64,000 nucleotides of DNA from Nitrospira sp. (GTDB lineage Bacteria; Nitrospirota; Nitrospiria; Nitrospirales; Nitrospiraceae), in contig CP126123.1 of assembly GCA_030123605.1 (NCBI GenBank), positions 1,461,001 through 1,525,000 of the forward strand, in the 5' to 3' direction. Under the pieces are notes generated by a model. That model saw only the letters and a list, made by a program, of their open reading frames with translations, was not told the origin of the DNA and made no database searches. The position numbers and the translations under genes were made by a program. Positions 60,353 to 64,000 of this stretch are shown one piece after another (position 1 is the first letter of the stretch; every line of letters starts with the position of its first letter).

Positions 60353-61149
60353 TCAGGCGGCGATGTTTTTCGGCTGACGGCTCGCTTCGCTCCTCACCTG
60401 TCCTGATTGCTTCCGCACCCCGTCCGTAAACTTGCCTCCAGAGGCCACCAGGGGCAGCAGCTCCGTCGCATTGAGCCTTCTCCACGTCTTCTCGGCGACG
60501 GTGAGCATCTTCCAGATGATTGCCTTGGCGCTCTCGACCCGTTTGTAGCGGCGTGAGGCGTCCGTCCGAAGCCGCACGGCCGCGAAGGGTGACTCCACGA
60601 TGTTCGTTGTTCTGAGGTGAATCCAGTGCTCTTTCGGGAAGGAATAGAACGTGACCATCCGGTCCCAGTCCCGCACGAGCGTCTCCACGGCCTTCTGGTC
60701 CGTCTTGTTGTACGTGCGGACGAATTTGTCGCGCAGCTGCTCGCACTCGGCCTGGGTCTCGGCATAGGGCATCGCCTTGAGCAGCTCGGCCGCCTTCTGC
60801 TGCTCTTTCTTGGGCACCGCGTCCAAGACATTGGTGATCTTGTGATTCCAGCACCGCTGCTCCTTACCGGTGGGATGGAGTTCCCCGAGAGCGGCCCAGA
60901 TGCCAAGGTGTCCGTCAGCGACCGTGAGCTGCGGAAACTTCAGTCCACGCTCCCGCAGACTGCGCAGGACCTTCAGCCACGACTCCTTGCTCTCCCGCTC
61001 GCCGCTCTCGCAGGCCAGCACGATCTTTTTGCCGCTAGCGAGCGCTCCCACGATCGTCAGCAGCGCCGCCTTTCGGTCTTCGATCCCGGCCTTCACATAC
61101 AGACCATCAGCCCACCAGTAGACGACCTCCAGGGCCGACACATCCCGCG
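60353..61149 (-). pseudogene. IS256-family (mutator) transposase, C-terminal part
   Basis: About 265 residues of an IS256-family transposase read from the IS21 junction at 61149: VYWWADGLYVKAGIEDRKAA carries the first catalytic Asp. LTVADGHLGIWAALGELHPT has the second Asp region, CWNHKITNVLDAVPKKEQQK the C-x2-H motif, and RTTNIVESPFAAVRLRTDAS the Glu region. The N-terminal part lies on the far side of the IS21 element at 63396-63590, and about 110-130 residues between them are missing. Confidence 0.88.
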
Positions 61150-61223
61150 TGTCAGCGGTCATCCAATAATCCCCAGGTGTGGTCATTGAATTTTCCCCAC
61201 CCTCTACCAGAAGGAGGAGGGAG

Positions 61224-62561
61224 ATGGGACTTGACGAGACGAGCGCGTCGACGATCATGCGTGCCCAGATGGACCAATCTGGGGAGGCGCGCATGGTGGA
61301 TGAGGGGCGATGGGCGGAGATCCGACGGTTGTTTCACGAGGAGCGGGTATCTATTTCGGAGATCGGGCGGCGGCTGGACGTGGATCGCAAGACGGTGCGC
61401 CGCAGTCTGCGGCAGACGACGTGGCACCCGTACCGCCGGGCCGTCGTGGCGGAGACCCTGCTGACGGCCCATGCCGAGTTTGTGCGGGACCGTGCCCCGC
61501 AGGTCGGGTATTCCGCGCGGATTCTCTATCAGGAGTTGCGGGCGAGTCGTGGCTACACCGGCAGTTATGAGACCGTGAAGCGGTGTGTGGCGCCATTGCG
61601 CGAGGTCCAGCTCCAAGCGGAGCGCGCGCTCCTGCGCTTTGAGACGCCGCCGGGACAGCAAAGTCAGATTGATTGGGGCCAAGCCACCGTGCCGTTCCGC
61701 ACCGGCCCTGTCGTCGTGCACGTGTTCGTGCTCACGCTGGGCTTCAGCCGCCGCGGGTTCTATGACGCCTGTGCCGATGAGCGGTTGGCCCAGTTTCTCG
61801 AGGCCCACGAACGGGCCTTTGCCCATTTCGGTGGCCACACCCGCGAACATCTCTATGACCGGCCGCGGACGGTCTGTTATGCAGATGACACGGGGCGGCG
61901 GATCTGGAATCCCACTTTCAAAGCGTTTGCCGACTACTGGGGCTTCGAGCCGCGTGTCTGTCGACCCTATCGGGCGCAGACCAAGGGCAAGGTCGAATCG
62001 GGCGTGAAGTATGTGAAGCGGAACTTCCTGCCCGGGCGGACGTTTGTCGATGTGGTGGACTTCCAAGCCCAGCTCGATGAATGGAACGCGACCATCGCGG
62101 ACTGTCGGCTCCACGGCACGACGCACGAGCCGCCGATCGCACGCTTTGAGCGAGAACGCGGGCAGCTGGTGCCACTGGCGGGGCAGCGCGGCTTCCAGCA
62201 GGAGGCCCGCGTCTCACGGATCGTGGCCGAGGACTATCTGGTCAGCCTGGAGACGAACCGGTACTCCGTGCCGTTCCGGCTCATCGGCCAGCGGGTCGAG
62301 GTGCTGCGACGGGGTGACACCGTGCACATCTTCCATCGCGACCGCGAGGTGGCGACGCATCCCGTCTTACCCGGGACCCACCAATTCTGCATCCTGCCGG
62401 AGCATGGCCCGGGCGCCACTGCGCGGACGGCCCGCCAACGCCGCTCGACCTGGCGTGACCCGGCGAGTCCCCCCGGCGCGCTGCCGGAGGTCGAAGTGCG
62501 GGATCTGGCGTGCTACGAGGCGTTGTGCGGGAGCGTGCCCGTGCAGGAGGTGCACCCATGA
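61224..62561 (+). CDS. istA: IS21-family transposase IstA
   Basis: The 445-aa product has an N-terminal helix-turn-helix (VSISEIGRRLDVDRKTVRRS) and a DDE integrase core. The first Asp is in QSQIDWGQATVPF, the second in the RTVCYADDTGR region, and Glu in RAQTKGKVESGVKYVKRNF. ATG 61224 has AAGGAGGAGGG upstream. The stop overlaps the istB start by four bases. Full length and apparently functional. Confidence 0.92.
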   Translation: MGLDETSASTIMRAQMDQSGEARMVDEGRWAEIRRLFHEERVSISEIGRRLDVDRKTVRRSLRQTTWHPYRRAVVAETLLTAHAEFVRDRAPQVGYSARILYQELRASRGYTGSYETVKRCVAPLREVQLQAERALLRFETPPGQQSQIDWGQATVPFRTGPVVVHVFVLTLGFSRRGFYDACADERLAQFLEAHERAFAHFGGHTREHLYDRPRTVCYADDTGRRIWNPTFKAFADYWGFEPRVCRPYRAQTKGKVESGVKYVKRNFLPGRTFVDVVDFQAQLDEWNATIADCRLHGTTHEPPIARFERERGQLVPLAGQRGFQQEARVSRIVAEDYLVSLETNRYSVPFRLIGQRVEVLRRGDTVHIFHRDREVATHPVLPGTHQFCILPEHGPGATARTARQRRSTWRDPASPPGALPEVEVRDLACYEALCGSVPVQEVHP

Positions 62562-63340
62562 ACCCGACCCAGCTTGAACGGCTTCGTGAACAACTGACGC
62601 GCCTGCGGCTCCTCAAGAGCCGCGAGCGGCTCGACGCCCTCTTACAGGAGGCCGCGGCGAAGGACCTCTCGTACGCGGACTTTCTCGACCAGGTCCTCAG
62701 CGAAGAAGTCGCGGCCAAGGCGGAGAAGAACATCACGATGCGCACGAGTCTCGCGCGCTTCCCGTTCGTGAAGAGCTTGGAGGCCTTCGACTTCGCCTAC
62801 CAGCCCTCGCTGGATAAAAAGCAGATCCAGCAGGTGGCGACCTGTCACTTCATCGAGCACGGCGAGAATGTCGTGATCCTGGGGCCGCCCGGGGTGGGCA
62901 AGAGCCACCTGGCCATCGGGCTGGGGCTCAAAGCGATCGAGCAGGGCTACCGCGTGTTCTTCACCACCGCGGCCGCCATGATCGCCACCCTGACCCGGGC
63001 GCTGACGGAGAATCGGCTGGAAGACAAGTTGAAGCTCTATACGATTCCACGGTTACTGATCATTGATGAGATCGGCTATCTGCCGATTGACCGCACCGGC
63101 GCCAACTTGTTTTTCCAGCTCATCTCGCGCCGCTACGAGAAGGGGCCGATGATTCTGACCAGCAATCAGAGCTTCGGGGCCTGGGGCGAGGTGTTTGGCG
63201 ACCGGGTGCTCGCGACCGCGATCCTCGATCGGGTGCTCCACCACGCGATCACGATCAACATCCGTGGCCATTCGTACCGACTGAAGGAGAAGCTCAAAGC
63301 GGGATTGGTGCGAGTCGAAGAAGCCTCAACAACAACCTAA
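62558..63340 (+). CDS. istB: IS21-family helper ATPase IstB
   Basis: The 260-aa product is the AAA+ partner of IstA: Walker [16 protein letters not shown], Walker [13 protein letters not shown], sensor [15 protein letters not shown] 62558 has GCAGGAGG upstream and overlaps the istA stop. Residues and length are normal for DnaC-like IstB proteins, which direct target choice. Confidence 0.93.
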   Translation: MNPTQLERLREQLTRLRLLKSRERLDALLQEAAAKDLSYADFLDQVLSEEVAAKAEKNITMRTSLARFPFVKSLEAFDFAYQPSLDKKQIQQVATCHFIEHGENVVILGPPGVGKSHLAIGLGLKAIEQGYRVFFTTAAAMIATLTRALTENRLEDKLKLYTIPRLLIIDEIGYLPIDRTGANLFFQLISRRYEKGPMILTSNQSFGAWGEVFGDRVLATAILDRVLHHAITINIRGHSYRLKEKLKAGLVRVEEASTTT

Positions 63341-63395
63341 CGGGGTGGGGAATTTTCGATGACCATAACTGGGGACATTTGGGTGACCCTTGACA

Positions 63396-63590
63396 CCGAC
63401 TGCCCTTAGGCGGGTCCAGCGGGGACACCCGTTCCCGCCGCTCATGCCGTTGGCGGCCCAGGAACGTGGTCACCTCTTCCTCCAGGATGCGCTGAAGCTG
63501 GTCCTGAATCTGCCCTCTGGCCCACTGCTCCAGCGTGTCGTAACACACCTCGCTTGACTCGACCGCCTCGTGTCTGCTCTTCTCACGCAT
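63396..63590 (-). pseudogene. IS256-family transposase, N-terminal part
   Basis: From ATG 63590 the 65 residues up to the IS21 junction are the start of a mutator-type transposase (YDTLEQWARGQIQDQLQRIL; EEEVTTFLGRQRHERRERVS). It continues, after a gap of about 110-130 missing residues, in the fragment at 60353-61149. The two parts together are one interrupted gene on the minus strand. Confidence 0.85.
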
Positions 63591-63755
63591 GGTGGCGTAT
63601 CCTTTCCCCTCCGCTCCAACGGAGGCTTGGTTGGTTGATGTCCAACCGAAAGGTTACGCCGCCTTTATCCTATTTCCACACCTTCTTGAAATATCTTGTT
63701 GAGAATGGGCCCCTCCACTGCGCGAGAGTCGCAGCGCCATTGAAGGAGGGACAGT

Positions 63756-64000
63756 ATGCCGACGATCACGACCAAGGAGTTGACGACACTGAAGATCGCC
63801 AGACGGCATCACCACACCGTCAAGAGCCGCCTCGCCATCGTCCACTATGCAACGGACTACGGGATCAAAGGAGCGGCCCGGCGGTTTGGCCTGGATCGGA
63901 AGACGGTCCGAGCGTGGCGCCGCCGCTGGCAGGCCGCCGGCCTCGCGGGCCTGGTTCCGCGCTACCCGCCGATCCGTGCACGCCGCATTGCGGAGTCGAC
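63756..64000 (+). CDS. Transposase/integrase, N-terminal helix-turn-helix part (runs off the window)
   Basis: ATG 63756 with GAAGGAGGGAC upstream opens a frame that continues to the last base. It reads as a helix-turn-helix transposase N-terminus (SRLAIVHYATDYGIKGAARR; FGLDRKTVRAWRRRWQAAGL), most like IS481/IS3-type integrases. The catalytic core is outside the window, so completeness is unknown. Confidence 0.75.
   Translation, partial: MPTITTKELTTLKIARRHHHTVKSRLAIVHYATDYGIKGAARRFGLDRKTVRAWRRRWQAAGLAGLVPRYPPIRARRIAES

Larger units (their letters stand above)
61150..63395. mobile_element. IS21-family insertion sequence (about 2.25 kb)
   Basis: Contains intact istA and istB. The ends are long related inverted repeats: left from 61150 begins TGTCAGCGGTCATCCAATAA, and the complement of the right end at 63395 begins TGTCAAGGGTCACCCAAATG. 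Both continue to a shared TTCCCCACC. No target duplication is visible between flanks, and the split host gene lacks its middle, so an adjacent deletion probably followed insertion. Confidence 0.9.

Overview
The window reads as chromosomal DNA of a Gram-negative, GC-rich bacterium. There is a lipid A-type acyltransferase, an Mla-type lipid transport system, outer-membrane barrels, many lipoproteins, the non-mevalonate isoprenoid enzyme Dxr and squalene/hopanoid genes. The gene content and the many PilZ, NarL-type and sigma-54 regulators resemble Nitrospira (Nitrospirota). That assignment is an inference: no diagnostic marker (nxr, rRNA) lies inside the window. No tRNA, rRNA or CRISPR array was seen.

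Layout. 0-4.3 kb: an FHA protein, a 281-bp inverted-repeat element, a Cys-rich membrane protein, an unrecognised protein, YjbQ and an SH3-like membrane protein. 4.3-8.2 kb: a tightly overlapping operon of HAD phosphatase, BtuF-like binding protein, HpnD and HpnE. 8.3-10.3 kb: a family 4 uracil-DNA glycosylase, a ParE-type toxin-antitoxin pair and an IS3 remnant. 10.4-14.8 kb (minus strand): tldD, tldE, two PEBP-family genes and one unknown. 14.9-21 kb: uppS-cdsA-dxr-rseP-proS, a cell-envelope operon. 21-23.5 kb: a GAF-MshEN-PilB/GspE ATPase. 23.5-27 kb (minus): mlaE-mlaF-mlaD plus a TPR lipoprotein; the likely mlaC is 13 kb away. 27-31.9 kb: three PilZ proteins around an LpxL-type acyltransferase, a fatty-acid desaturase, an RRM protein and ArfB.

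31.9-39.4 kb is a signalling region. It holds a sensor kinase broken by an amber codon next to its phospho-acceptor histidine, a five-PAS hybrid kinase with its NarL-type regulator, small proteins and a doubly broken response regulator. 39.6-42.5 kb: MlaC, an MltC-like transglycosylase and a sterol-desaturase-family hydroxylase. 42.8-46.9 kb appears to be a self-contained sigma-54 cassette: a palindromic activator site, a -24/-12 promoter, a small exported protein, an alginate-export-type barrel and a GAF-AAA+-Fis activator. 47.2-50.6 kb holds small genes, including a 62-codon gene whose only plausible start is ATC, and a RhlE helicase.

50.7-64 kb is accessory. An IS5-family element splits the last codons of a barrel gene, followed by a second inverted-repeat element and Ung. 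Next is an operon of three exported proteins, two of them related, with a 1162-residue exported patatin-like hydrolase. This is the best candidate here for an undescribed system. The end is an IS graveyard: an IS481-like stub with an internal stop, an IS256-family transposase split by an intact IS21-family element, and a partial transposase running off the window.
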